From Aurantiochytrium sp. KH105 (lineage: Eukaryota; Sar; Bigyra; Thraustochytrida; Thraustochytriidae), in the NCBI GenBank assembly GCA_003116975.1, contig BGKB01000088.1, forward strand, positions 1 to 64,000: 64,000 bases of DNA, written 5' to 3'. Shown piece by piece: positions 30,201 to 38,964 of this stretch (its first letter is position 1; every line of letters starts with the position of its first letter). A program made the translations under genes and the position numbers. The notes below the pieces were generated by a model that saw nothing but the letters and a program-made list of their open reading frames with translations, was not told where the DNA came from and searched no databases.

Positions 30201-33200
30201 TCTGCTTGCTCTCAACAATTGCAATGACCTCGGAACGGAGCACAATTGCAACACCAGGGACGTCCTCCGGCGCAACCTTGACGCTCAGCTCCTTGATGCA
30301 CACACGGGTCTGCACCGATTTGTTCGTCTGTAGCTCCTTGGACGGCGGTTCAAGTTCGCGAAGGAGAATGTTCGTGGTCCGCAGCGATTCGAGAATCGAC
30401 TGAAATTCGAAAACCGCCCGCAGCAGCTTGGGTTTGTGCGACAGTCGAGCTGTCTGGGCGTCCACAAAGAGCTCTGTTTGATGCAACTCGCCTTCCATCC
30501 TCGTTTGCATGCTCACGCTTGCCTGAGTGATTGTGGCCACTGATTTCACTACAGGTGGGTCGCTCGGACGAAGTCGAACGTGGCTGTCAAGCTGCACCAT
30601 CGACGACTTGACATCGAGCGAGTCGGACATGCCGTCAAAGTTCACAGCAAGACCGGAAAACGTGAGAGAGGCAAAATGCTCCACTTCCGACTCGTCCGTA
30701 CCTTCGACAGGCGGACGCTCCAATTCCAAAAGAATCTGCTTCGAGCGAAGCTCCAGCATAAGTGCTGTGGAGTCCTCAGATGCGAGCTCATAGCGCGGCC
30801 GTGCATCGCTGGGGAGCAAAAGGTTCGAGTTCAAGGCCGAGTTTAGCTGGTAAATGGACCTCGGGTCGGCGCGCAACGAGAGTGCCTTTTCAAGGTCCAC
30901 GTTGACCTTGAGCTGTCCGGGTTCGGACGATGATATCGAAAGGTGAAGGGGAAACTTGCTCGAGAGAAATTCCACGTCGTCGAGGTCCACGTCAATTTTC
31001 CCATTTCCATGCACTGTGAGTCCTGTCGTGCCACACCGCACTTGCAGATTCCCAAGTTTAGGACGAAAGCTCTCAAGGTCGACAACGACGCCTGGCAATT
31101 CCAGCTCGAAAATGATCTCTTCGCTCGCTTGGTTGCTGTTGTTGCTGTCACTGCTGTCACTGCTGCTGCCGCCACCGCTCATTAGCTCTTGCACGGCGTT
31201 GCCGCACCACTGCATGGTGTGCCCCAACGTTGTCGCAACCGCCTGAGACGTTGGCGTCAGACGAAAATTCGCCTTGCCGTGCCCGGTTCCACGCACACTG
31301 CTCCCACCAACAAATACCTCCATGATGCCACTCTCATGCTCGCTCTCCCACTTGAGCATGTCCGTACGCGTGTCGCTGTCTTCATCAAATAAAGAAAGCC
31401 CTCCAAGGCTCACGGTGTCGCTCTTGTATCCAATATCTTGCGCCAAGAGAATCACACCACCCTCGTTTGCAACATCGCGCGTAATGACGCGAATCTCCTT
31501 GATAAGCACCTGAAGTGTCGAAGCTTCACCTTGGCTCATCGGCGCGCTGCTGCCACTACTGCTCGGCTGCGATGAGGCGCCTCCCGCCAATTCAACCACA
31601 GAGCGCGCAGCATCGGTAAGAGTATGGGCCAACCGTCGCGTTTCCGGGTTGAGAATAGCTTGTACGCGCTCCACAACGAGTCCGGCCTCATTGTCGAAGC
31701 GAGCTTCTTCCAAAGACATGACCTCATGCGATCCGTCGAGAATCACCGAGATTCCCTCCAAGAACACGCCACTTTTACCGGCACGAAGACCCTTGGCGCG
31801 TGCTTCGCATGTTGGCCCATCTGCGGCAAGAAATTCGATGACAAAGGGTTCGTTGGGGCGACGCAATTTGAGCTGCACGTTTCCTCCATTTCCACTACTC
31901 GCGCCAGCGTCTTCAGCTGCTGCAGATTCGGGAGCCACCACCAAAGAAGAAGATGACGATACGGCGGACGACGTCTGGGCGACAAGAGTGTGCTCTCGTG
32001 GAGGCGCGGATGACGCAGAGAGTGAAGCCGGTGGCTTAAAAGCGAGAAGCGCGCGAAACACCTTTTGGTCGAGGACGAGATGCATGGGATCCATTTCAAG
32101 AAGAGCGCCCTCTTCGGCAGTCCAATGTACGATGAGCATATCCTCGTCTTTCGAGGTTTGATCCCCCGAGAGAAAGAACAGCTCGCGGTCCGCAGTGACG
32201 GCTCGAAGTGAACGCACACGCGCGCGTGTGGCCGATGTAGTGTACTCGGCCTCTACGTCCTCAATCTCGCACGAGAGAATGAGATAGGGCGGCGGCGGCG
32301 GCGACGATGTTGTTTCTTCCTCCTTGCTGTCGTTGTCATCGCGCAAAAACTTGACCTCGAGCGCTTCAGCCGAGAATTTGTATCTTTCTTCCGTCGAAAG
32401 AGCGCTCGGCTTCTTCTCCTTTGCTTTGTCCTTTACATCCGTCTTGACGTCATGAACGTGGCGCGTGGCCGTCCCGGCTGTACGCTGCGAAAGATCGGCC
32501 ATGGTGCTGTATATGCCTTGGACAAAGCTCGTCGGAAAATTAACTCGGACGGCGCCTACCTTGAGACTGACGCTTCGCGTGTAGCCTTCGAAAATAGGCG
32601 ACTGCGGCTTAAGAGTTTGCATTTCCAGGCGTACGAGCTCAGAACCCTCCTGGGGCGACCAAATGTCGCGTTCACTGGCCAGATCCTTGATCGAGAACGA
32701 CCCGGCTTCAAAGTCAAGAGCGCCGTCAAAGGTACGCTGGACATAGGTGGACTTGAGGCTGTTGAGCGAGACGCGCGTTCGAAGGTGCGGAAGGTCGCAG
32801 CGTACGCTGGCCTCATCGAGGTGAGCACGAAATCGAAAGGCAAAACGCGCAGCGAGGCGCTCCAAGACGGCTGCATCGCTGGGCAGCGAAATGGAGTCAG
32901 CATCGCTTTCTGTCTCGTGCTCACTTTCCCAATCTTTTCCATCAACGTCCCCAACGAAAGCATCCGAGTCCGTGCCCTGCTGAAAGGATTGCGCAATGCT
33001 TAAAACCGCGTCCAGAGCATCAGAGTCGACTTGCACGCGAACCGCGGGCACTTCCACACCAACGTCGACGCGAGGCTGGGGCTTTTCGTTTGCATCGAAC
33101 GCCGATGTGCAGAGCACAAGCGACGAGTGAAAGCTCACGTCCGACAAGAGGTCCTGGGCCCACGCAACTGCACCTTGATCGTCGTCGCGCTCCACCTTGG

Positions 33201-35424
33201 CGAGAATGTTGGAACCCTCGAGATGCCAGGTGTCTTGGCTGTGCTGCGACAAATCGAATGCACCAAGACGCAGCTCGAGACGCGGGGCTCCTGGCTCCGT
33301 GACGCTTGCCGGCACCACAATTCGTGGCGTCTGAATTCGTACACTCACGCTCGGCACCGAGTTTAAGTCGACCATTTCCTCAATGGTAGAACCCGTGTAG
33401 GCGGCATAATACGCATCCCATGCCGAGGGCGAAGCGGTCCCTGCAGGACCCGGCCCGGTCTCGTCATCGAGCGGAGCCCAATCATCAGCAGCAATCGCGT
33501 TGTTGCCATCTTGTTCGCCTGGTGCGAGGGGTGGAGACGCGTTTTCGGGGGCCTTGATCGTCTCCAAAATGTGCTCAACCAAGGGCGCGCTGTAGACAAG
33601 GCGGACCGGTTGGTCCAGATGGCAATCCACGACAAGCGGGCCGTGACGCTTCCCGTCTTTACGGCCTACCTTGACGACGAGAAGATGCGGTACGTCTGCA
33701 CTGGTCTCTGCGTCCACGGCGGGACCAATGACACTACGAAAGAGTGTGTTTGGCGTAAAATCGTCTTGCACCACAAGAGACTCGGCGACGAGGTCGACGG
33801 CTTGCAGACTCCCCTGAAAATCGACGCTGCAGCGCACCTCGCCCAGATGGGCGCGCGCAGCCTTTTCATCCGAGGGTCCTATTCGAACATCGACGCTGGC
33901 CACGGCAGCGCTCAGTTGCAAATGCATCTTGGTCAGGTCAACAATGTCATCTTCTTCCAGGTTGGGGTCGTACCCAATCGTCTCAAAGAGACGGTTTCGC
34001 TCCTCATCGGTGACCTCGGCACGGACCGCCTCGAGAGAGGCCTCTTCGGGTTGTCCCTTGGACTCGTTCTTACTGCCACCGCCCCACCATGAGGAGAGCC
34101 AGCCCTTTTGGGCTTGTTCTGCCTTGGCACGAGCCTCGGCGCGGCGACGGCGAACTTCAGGGTCATCTCTGCGCTCCTGAACCGCATGTACTGCCCCGCC
34201 TACGCGCATGCGCACTTCCTCGTAAGCAATGCGACGCAAGCGCACAATGTGAGCAAAGGTCAATTTTTCGCTCTTCTCCATGAGCTCGAGGCGCTCGCGA
34301 TCCCGTGTAGAGAGGTCCGGGAGCCAGCCGCGAGTAGCCTCGAGCGTTCGTTTAAAGAGTTCCAAGTATGGCTCGCGACAGGCTTTGAACCATGCTTCGC
34401 GTTTGCGCTCGCGAAGTCGCTGCTGAGCTTCAGCGCGCGAAAGCCTGCTGGCGCGTTCCCATTTGGTTTCGCGGAGCCGTCTGCGTTGGCTGTTAGCCTT
34501 GGCGAGTACCGCGCTGCGAGCACTGCCGCCTGCGGGCTGCAAATCGCCGATCGCGAGCACTTGGTCTCGCTCGACAGTAACCCGCGTTGCTTCCATGGCG
34601 AGATGGATTTCGACACCTTCGGTAACGCGGGTCCCATTGGGCCCGGACGGGCCTTTGCGCAGCGTGACTTTCGTGACGATGCTTCGCTGGCGAAAAATTT
34701 CCCCCAGCATGGGCTTGCCCTGGTCATCCACGGGTCCTACCAGGACTCGAGGATTGCGGATACGAGCAATCTTGCGCATCACGTCTGCTCCGGAGACAAA
34801 GGCCTCGTGCCAATTTGCATCGACAGAAAGAAGAGCGACTTCGTCAATGTGCACTTCAGCCTGGGCTTTCGTGCTCTTGACCGAAATGCGAATGTCCTGC
34901 AGCACGAGCTGCAGATTGTCGAGAATCTTGGTTGCAAGCTTCATCCAGAACGAGGACCCCTCAGTCATACCGCTTCCATCGTCTGCTTGCGCTGCTGCGG
35001 TTTCGATGCGCTCCAGCTGTGCGAGACGCTGCATTTTCGCCTCCACACGCTCTCGGAGCGCATCCGCGGGGTCTTTGGAATCCTCCGCGGCGCCATGGCC
35101 TTGTCGTAACGGGTCTGCCTTTGGGGCGTTCGACGCGTCAACCTGGTCTGCCTCGATCTCGATGCCGGTGAGCCTGATCACCACCGGCTTGCTCTGCAAC
35201 TTGGACCACGGCACGTCCACGCTCAGTCTCCCGATCTTGCTCTTGGCCACGCGCAGGTCTAGCCCGAGCACCTGCTGCAAGGCGTGAGGCTCAAGCTCCA
35301 GGTCCTCAATCTCCATGTGCCCGCTCCATAGCGACACCACGAGCCCATCCAGGCTCGCGTCGTCCACGCACAGGTACTCGCGCGCGTACCGCCTGATCAG
35401 CGCCTGCACCGCGCCCTCGAACAT
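24298..35424 (-). CDS. VPS13: VPS13 bridge-like lipid transfer protein
   Basis: An uninterrupted 3708-residue protein. VPS13 forms a hydrophobic groove that moves bulk phospholipid between membranes at contact sites. Residues 1-110 are the chorein N terminus (MFEGAVQALIRRYAREYL, then SLWSGHMEIEDLEL). The extended repeating-beta-groove region fills the middle. The VAB/SHR-BD adaptor-binding region lies at about 2000-2750 (YWVVNGTGLDLAL, LVNQVGATVRVIQ). Inside it, at about 2400-2445, is a peroxin/dysferlin (DysF)-like pattern: WAWETDWVVD, GGWMYA, then RRRRWVRTRF. The C-terminal helical region carries GLYGLFAKPVSGMASAV near 3378, followed by a PH-like domain from about 3430. That domain is interrupted by a poly-Ser/Pro stretch (about 3500-3530) and followed by an extra helical tail of about 170 residues. 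The start is the first ATG of the frame and exactly fits the chorein motif. Length is within the VPS13 range. Confidence 0.95.
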   Translation of the reverse strand: MFEGAVQALIRRYAREYLCVDDASLDGLVVSLWSGHMEIEDLELEPHALQQVLGLDLRVAKSKIGRLSVDVPWSKLQSKPVVIRLTGIEIEADQVDASNAPKADPLRQGHGAAEDSKDPADALRERVEAKMQRLAQLERIETAAAQADDGSGMTEGSSFWMKLATKILDNLQLVLQDIRISVKSTKAQAEVHIDEVALLSVDANWHEAFVSGADVMRKIARIRNPRVLVGPVDDQGKPMLGEIFRQRSIVTKVTLRKGPSGPNGTRVTEGVEIHLAMEATRVTVERDQVLAIGDLQPAGGSARSAVLAKANSQRRRLRETKWERASRLSRAEAQQRLRERKREAWFKACREPYLELFKRTLEATRGWLPDLSTRDRERLELMEKSEKLTFAHIVRLRRIAYEEVRMRVGGAVHAVQERRDDPEVRRRRAEARAKAEQAQKGWLSSWWGGGSKNESKGQPEEASLEAVRAEVTDEERNRLFETIGYDPNLEEDDIVDLTKMHLQLSAAVASVDVRIGPSDEKAARAHLGEVRCSVDFQGSLQAVDLVAESLVVQDDFTPNTLFRSVIGPAVDAETSADVPHLLVVKVGRKDGKRHGPLVVDCHLDQPVRLVYSAPLVEHILETIKAPENASPPLAPGEQDGNNAIAADDWAPLDDETGPGPAGTASPSAWDAYYAAYTGSTIEEMVDLNSVPSVSVRIQTPRIVVPASVTEPGAPRLELRLGAFDLSQHSQDTWHLEGSNILAKVERDDDQGAVAWAQDLLSDVSFHSSLVLCTSAFDANEKPQPRVDVGVEVPAVRVQVDSDALDAVLSIAQSFQQGTDSDAFVGDVDGKDWESEHETESDADSISLPSDAAVLERLAARFAFRFRAHLDEASVRCDLPHLRTRVSLNSLKSTYVQRTFDGALDFEAGSFSIKDLASERDIWSPQEGSELVRLEMQTLKPQSPIFEGYTRSVSLKVGAVRVNFPTSFVQGIYSTMADLSQRTAGTATRHVHDVKTDVKDKAKEKKPSALSTEERYKFSAEALEVKFLRDDNDSKEEETTSSPPPPPYLILSCEIEDVEAEYTTSATRARVRSLRAVTADRELFFLSGDQTSKDEDMLIVHWTAEEGALLEMDPMHLVLDQKVFRALLAFKPPASLSASSAPPREHTLVAQTSSAVSSSSSLVVAPESAAAEDAGASSGNGGNVQLKLRRPNEPFVIEFLAADGPTCEARAKGLRAGKSGVFLEGISVILDGSHEVMSLEEARFDNEAGLVVERVQAILNPETRRLAHTLTDAARSVVELAGGASSQPSSSGSSAPMSQGEASTLQVLIKEIRVITRDVANEGGVILLAQDIGYKSDTVSLGGLSLFDEDSDTRTDMLKWESEHESGIMEVFVGGSSVRGTGHGKANFRLTPTSQAVATTLGHTMQWCGNAVQELMSGGGSSSDSSDSNNSNQASEEIIFELELPGVVVDLESFRPKLGNLQVRCGTTGLTVHGNGKIDVDLDDVEFLSSKFPLHLSISSSEPGQLKVNVDLEKALSLRADPRSIYQLNSALNSNLLLPSDARPRYELASEDSTALMLELRSKQILLELERPPVEGTDESEVEHFASLTFSGLAVNFDGMSDSLDVKSSMVQLDSHVRLRPSDPPVVKSVATITQASVSMQTRMEGELHQTELFVDAQTARLSHKPKLLRAVFEFQSILESLRTTNILLRELEPPSKELQTNKSVQTRVCIKELSVKVAPEDVPGVAIVLRSEVIAIVESKQTETQLERVVRLTVANTSCGLCVLGEMQEVTREHPLLDDASVILILRNAYQLSGVRLMSSFVLNVNDVSLELQAPMLMRLHRVVNATLRTLPSRSLVQRAILSEAGKTQEASSQEESLELESFDGTKYEVEVTVSGFDAVLFGRSLPLARFRIQDNSIASGETIGSSESISSSAFKGSLTIRSIDICLLNPTNMAWEPVLEPCDLSSEIRTIPQKPHNGFELALRSSRPLRANVHVDHLRRIMDETEDVMEQMQEVIAGESDAGGLRLSNYRRCTIVNKTDMDAMVNGDTKVPAHGEVAVQTASMRINVRLGEEAMDLALVDRKDQALGSARFGAWVEHMVAADNAADDGTEGGFVVTLASGMVSCNDCDMVLRMAVLVDGETQVEQSVQPGRRFYIPPRFDWRSCSMVVRLTEDDNWSMVPLQYEADSRVDETLPLAVAENSAIMMAEVIRNECRPLCRIHIRPFTVFENELPGALQVQLLKAQGGGEGGAGTKARLEAERELRSGDLWPLYPSDTDNLFVRFAFPNAPEVFGPLVRVQQRQGMSTYLIEDRASRRVQQLHLRASARGLSISAPYWVVNGTGLDLALAREDTMELLDAPVQGSVLRAVEETWENQRLYVGQGWVQRMLPGERPVWSNESGTEERLREGVRLPRQDPGWAWETDWVVDTNAPNAGAGGWMYANALSGEAWKPEESWARMVRRRRWVRTRFKPVAQEGSAGDGGKAFGAASTSTRVFGFDTCLVGLRQSGPSSGSGSRVAWSTPCPLNFTMGTSNVFPMRRSPDDGDKSFYELVMSLSEHPTVARTRLCMVSPRVVLVNQVGATVRVIQANTYQDPIVLSEDPAPLWWHEPLKSPGDAKLQIQLDSSSWSAPFPIHTLDEFCMAVPGHKGRVVVEVRRGSVESTMLVVFRADSESQPMYRIENVSLERIRCTQSKASVQAADDPSMAVDVGPYDSAPFAWIEPMKSHLLQLEIGGYGGEGSKGAVKATVDLTKIGRETRVVLPAQRVTAEDGGAQDLKHVCGGLRHFLSGPGNTRWVARAPPPVAESVLDDDLASKRRAWTLGLSEGQASAIVFVAEDAEDEQVHGGQSRETSTSDRPRGKPLRYGERVQIFTRTSDGLERRLTQLSGTEVGWKLASVDAGISGQESEGVAGSSQAQSQASDPRMWWVLTGKSAGELVQLTDSFGVESAPRRDAGSVGSGLRLGVISDGKGGPAGSQTIGLEMPQGGDGGSGDGATFGASALRNIRSLESRTVFVIVDVDAQSRVVRIMETSLGASADGGDSSEQQVPEMTRLRLSVDLSDIGISVISRTRNAFPSEVIYVTGKLSLRFHDTNLGRALDFTLQSLRIDNCLDDPTYANLLKRSYVGESPQDLPPVLSFSMSEKHTRLNVRYIRSLSVRLAKMDVQVDENFILACKEMATQVSMPRRAALLDAGGPSLTERRGAPKDVSLRRSMDLKAQSERGLQGTGGDGARYLYVRTMTLGKVELRISYFRSKVTDLEGAPVVLDPFEREHLATTRARILDDIRVFYRGEVQGRVLRIIGYALPGNPGELLSALGTNPGSAMHAALASIGSLGTAVAKVDLDYKKKRDAKPRGLEEGFSQGGKQVRDGFKSGFAGLLSKPREGHAKGGALGAVEGVGSGLYGLFAKPVSGMASAVASTSEGFAARSKPPGQLESERQLHVRTRPRRLFPGVQGGKELVTFDMFRTCLISKCLRAIRSDGEARTGRAVGDVVYVTDFVIESRLALVLVHTQTHVALLTYSKSGSSSSSSSSSSSAAGSSTGAASGGGSRPPPPPPRGDREGWLLAGPEQREFEDFEGSLSTQLLWMQAQSMPTTHGVELAMQRWSDRLGSRSLMQCESAAQRACKEVRARLTQGEGPSPAVRELADQISARVNVAYPPLRNAREFVSILQKAQQMGAADDVLAQALALSKLSERSPIVVLALVRAYAGREGGKVESLEVAFASMISSNK

Positions 35425-36181
35425 CCTGCCCGCCTCGCCGCGCCGCGCTCCCTCGCGTTCTATCTTTGCCGCCTCCGCCGCCAGTCCCGAGCGACCCGAG
35501 GCTCTCGCCGCGTGGCATCCATCTATCTATAGTATCTATCTAGGACAGTATCTGAGTCCAGTGGCCGGTGCACAGTTCCGTTCGGGCCCCGACGCGCCAG
35601 TGCCGCCGCGACAGCGACGCGGAGCTCGCAACGTTCGAGCAGGGGGAGCCGGACATCCTCGAGCGGGTTCTGCGTGCGCGGGGACCCCTTGGCGCGAGGA
35701 TTGCGGATGGGGTGGACGACGCTGGAGAGGAGGACGAGGAGTCGCAGGATGAGCGGGTTTTGCTTGTTGGGACGGGCTGGCTAAAATGGTAAGGGTCTTG
35801 CGAGGCCATCACTGTCGGAGACGAACACTCATGCGAAGAAGCTTTGTCTTGCGCTACTTTTCTTATCTCGTTCCTCTTTGCTTACTTGCTTTCTTGCTTG
35901 CTTGCTTGCTTGCGCCACGACCCCGACGAGAGTCTCCACAAGCAAGCACGCACCTCCCTCACCTCGCGTAGTCTTTCGTTTGAACGGTTTTTGCGAAGAC
36001 GACGCCGGGAAAAAACCGCAGACGAAGAAACACTTCCTCGGCAAGCAAGCAAGCAAGCAAACAAACAATAAACAAACGAACCGAGACAGACAGACAGACA
36101 CACCCGGCGCGTGGGCGCGCCCGGTGGCGAGGCAGAAGGCAGGACGCTCGCTGCCTCGCTCGCTCGCTCGCGAGGAGCGCG
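35425..36181. other. Divergent region between VPS13 and the coiled-coil gene
   Basis: Carries an ATCT array just upstream of VPS13 (about 35518-35541), a TTGC array (35881-35912), an AAGC array (36041-36060), a CAGA array (36086-36100) and a CTCG array just before the right-hand start. A plus-strand frame open from 35556 to 35788 ends at a donor-like AAAATG|GTAAGG; its acidic, coding-like translation (EEDEESQDERVLLVGTGW) could be a short 5' exon, but no ATG precedes it. Confidence 0.4.
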
Positions 36182-38677
36182 ATGCGTAGCGCGAATGCGA
36201 GGGGACAGCAGGCCTTCGCCATGCCTCCCACGGTCCGCAAGATTGGCGGCGCTGCCAAGGCTTCGAACGGAGAGGGCCAACAGAGGTCAGGCCGGCTCCT
36301 CGTCTCCGAGGTGGACCGCCAGGGCTGGGTGGTCCCCCTCGCCGTTGCGGATGACGAGCTCCCAGACTGGGACTCATTCGACACTGGACCCTCACGAGCC
36401 CAGCGACCTTTGCGAACAGCTGGTCCGAGGTCCGTGGCGTCCTCTCCTTCAGGAGTCACCATTAGTGCGTCAGGATTCCAGGGTCTCGCCGGCACGACAG
36501 AAGCAGACGGCAGCCTTAAAACCAAGGCGCGTATTCATCGCAGTGGGAGCGTAGACATTCTCATTCCAGGGGCTGGCGGGGAGCCAAGCCCCTCTCAGGC
36601 CTCTTTGGCCAGTCCCTCACGGTTCTCCGTAGTCTCGCCACGCTCCGAGACAACTCGCAAAAGAAGTCCTACACGAAGACCAAGTTTTCCGCAGGAACAG
36701 ACGCAGAAACAACCCATTGTACATGAAGACAAGCATCAACTTGAGGGACTGTATCGCGCATCTGCGCCCTCCACCCTATTATTTTCAGGAGCAACAGAGC
36801 GCGCGCGTCCAGTCTCGGTTGCGGCCCAAGAGCGAAGACCATCAGCCGCGCCGCGAACGGAGACGCGACAGGCTATGTCCAAAGACCCATCAACGAGAGA
36901 TTTAGAACGATTCTTTGCTGACCAGCAGCAGCGACTTGATCGCACGCTTCAATTCGAGCGGGAACGTCAGTTGCGACAAGGCTATCGCACAGAACCTCTT
37001 GAAACGGAAAACACGGGTGATCGTAAGGCCATTGCTGCACTAAGTGGCATCGTTCAAGTCACAGAATCCAAAGATACAGGCAGTGCAGCCGTGTCAAAAC
37101 AGCGGCCGGCGCCTCGGCAGCTCCAGCTTGACGTTGCGCCGGCAGAGCCACGAAATGGCGCGGCCAGCCTCGCAGACGAGGTGAGCTTTTGGGAACTTCG
37201 CCGGCGTCGAGACGTTGGAGACGACGAGAATGACGGGGAAGCTTTGTTTACTTCCAATGCACATGTCCGCGGACGCAAGCAGAACAGTGACACCGCCACC
37301 GTTTCGCAAAAGTCCCGCGCTGCCCTTGGCATCACGTGGCTTCGACACGAGTTTGAGGTGTGTTCGGCCAAGCTCTTTGGCAACGGAGAGACAGCTTCGC
37401 CGGCAGTGCCCCGCATGCGTCAGCTGCCGCCGGACCTCAAGAGCGAGAAAGGCTTGTACGGCTTGTGGTGTCTCCTGGATGAGACAGTGCACGCCTGGAT
37501 TCAACGCGAGCGTCATTTGCGCAACATCAACAAGGAAGGCGCCGAGATGTCACAGCGTGCGCTTCGACAAGCGCATGAAGTCCGCCGTGCCGAAAAGGTC
37601 AACTTACAAATGGATTTTGTCAAGAAAATGGAGGAAGCCAAAAATCAGGCCGACGAGGCGCGTGCATTGGACAAGGAGCAATTCGAGTCGCGCATCAAAG
37701 ACCTCGAGGAACGCCGCCGCGCGTTGGAGCTCAAATGCATTGAACTTTCCACCGAAAAAAAGCAGCGCGATGCCGCGCTCGTGCAGCTGCGCGAGCAAGA
37801 GCAAAGGTCGAGAACTGCTGAAGAGGCGAATCGTAAGCGCATCGAGGCAGACCTCCAGCGTGCCCTCGAGAAGGCAGAAACTCAGCTCGCGACTTTGCAA
37901 AAGGAAAATGCGTCGCTCAGAGCATCACGCGAGGCCGAGGTCACGAACTCTTCGCAACGCGAACGCGCCCTCGAGGCTGAGCTCTTGCGCATTCGCGACG
38001 AGCTTGGGATTGATCACAGCGAGGAAATTGCAGAACTCAAAAAGCAGCATGCACAGCGCTACCGCGAGATCGAGCACAAGATGCAACAGCTGATGGCCGA
38101 GCATGACTCCTTTGTGCGCCAGTTGCAGGCCGAGCACGACGACAAGACCGCTGCTGTCCGCAAGGAGCACAATATGCAGCTGGAGATGGCCCGTCGGGCG
38201 ACATCAAATGCTGAAAAGTCTGCGCTCGAGCTCAAGGAGAACCACAAGGAGCAACTGCGTCGCCTTCACGTGCACCAGCGCGCCAAGGAGGCCGCGTACG
38301 AGAAAGATTTGCAGCGCATTCGTCGCCAAGCTTCGCGTAAGGACCGAACCTGGGTTCTCCCACCTCCAGCTTTGCAAGCGTCGCGTACAGATGGTGCAAA
38401 TTCACTCTTTCCAGGTGCTGCACGGGCATTTTCGCGAGGGCAGCATTCGCCGCCCCCGCCCCCGCCACCTCCAAACACGCGCCCAGAACTAAACGCAGTA
38501 GCGTCAGCAGCTTTATCAGAGCCTGCGGCTTCGGGTCAAACGCGAACTCCGGGATCAACGTCGACAGAAACGATAGCGTCCCAGCACGAATCGCCGCCTC
38601 CTTCTCCGCCTCCGAGCCCTCCACCACCAGATCCATCCTACACGGCGCTCTTGGATGAATACATCATTGATCCATGA
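36182..38677 (+). CDS. Long coiled-coil protein with Pro-rich tail, unknown function
   Basis: An 831-residue protein I cannot assign. Residues 1-400 are polar and probably disordered (Ser/Arg/Pro). Residues about 410-450 hold a small conserved-looking segment with Trp (LYGLWCLLDETVHAWIQRER). From there to about 725 it is one continuous Glu/Lys/Arg/Gln-rich coiled coil with heptads (RIEADLQRALEKAETQLATL). The end is Pro-rich: PPPPPPPPN near 760 and SPPPSPPPSPPPPDP just before the terminus. This resembles centrosomal or basal-body coiled-coil proteins in style only. The first ATG is used; a second in-frame ATG about 14 residues on (MPPTVRK) is also possible. Confidence 0.78.
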   Translation: MRSANARGQQAFAMPPTVRKIGGAAKASNGEGQQRSGRLLVSEVDRQGWVVPLAVADDELPDWDSFDTGPSRAQRPLRTAGPRSVASSPSGVTISASGFQGLAGTTEADGSLKTKARIHRSGSVDILIPGAGGEPSPSQASLASPSRFSVVSPRSETTRKRSPTRRPSFPQEQTQKQPIVHEDKHQLEGLYRASAPSTLLFSGATERARPVSVAAQERRPSAAPRTETRQAMSKDPSTRDLERFFADQQQRLDRTLQFERERQLRQGYRTEPLETENTGDRKAIAALSGIVQVTESKDTGSAAVSKQRPAPRQLQLDVAPAEPRNGAASLADEVSFWELRRRRDVGDDENDGEALFTSNAHVRGRKQNSDTATVSQKSRAALGITWLRHEFEVCSAKLFGNGETASPAVPRMRQLPPDLKSEKGLYGLWCLLDETVHAWIQRERHLRNINKEGAEMSQRALRQAHEVRRAEKVNLQMDFVKKMEEAKNQADEARALDKEQFESRIKDLEERRRALELKCIELSTEKKQRDAALVQLREQEQRSRTAEEANRKRIEADLQRALEKAETQLATLQKENASLRASREAEVTNSSQRERALEAELLRIRDELGIDHSEEIAELKKQHAQRYREIEHKMQQLMAEHDSFVRQLQAEHDDKTAAVRKEHNMQLEMARRATSNAEKSALELKENHKEQLRRLHVHQRAKEAAYEKDLQRIRRQASRKDRTWVLPPPALQASRTDGANSLFPGAARAFSRGQHSPPPPPPPPNTRPELNAVASAALSEPAASGQTRTPGSTSTETIASQHESPPPSPPPSPPPPDPSYTALLDEYIIDP

Positions 38678-38964
38678 CAGAACAGTGCTCACACGGACAA
38701 GGGAAGATGAAATTCAAAAGGGAAGAAAAAAATAACCCTAGGAACAGAAACTTCGGTAAAGGAGAAGATGATTGTGTGTATTCTGCTGCTGCTGCTGCTG
38801 CTACTACTTTGCGTTTGCTAAGATTGTGTGTGTATCTGTGTACGAAGGGAGCGATCGAGATGGGCCCGAGCGAGCGCTTCGCTTCGCTGCCTATCTCATG
38901 TCTTGCTATTTGTTGCAGGGCTGTCCTTTTCCTCTTCTTTCTGTTCTTTGTTGTTTCCCACTTT

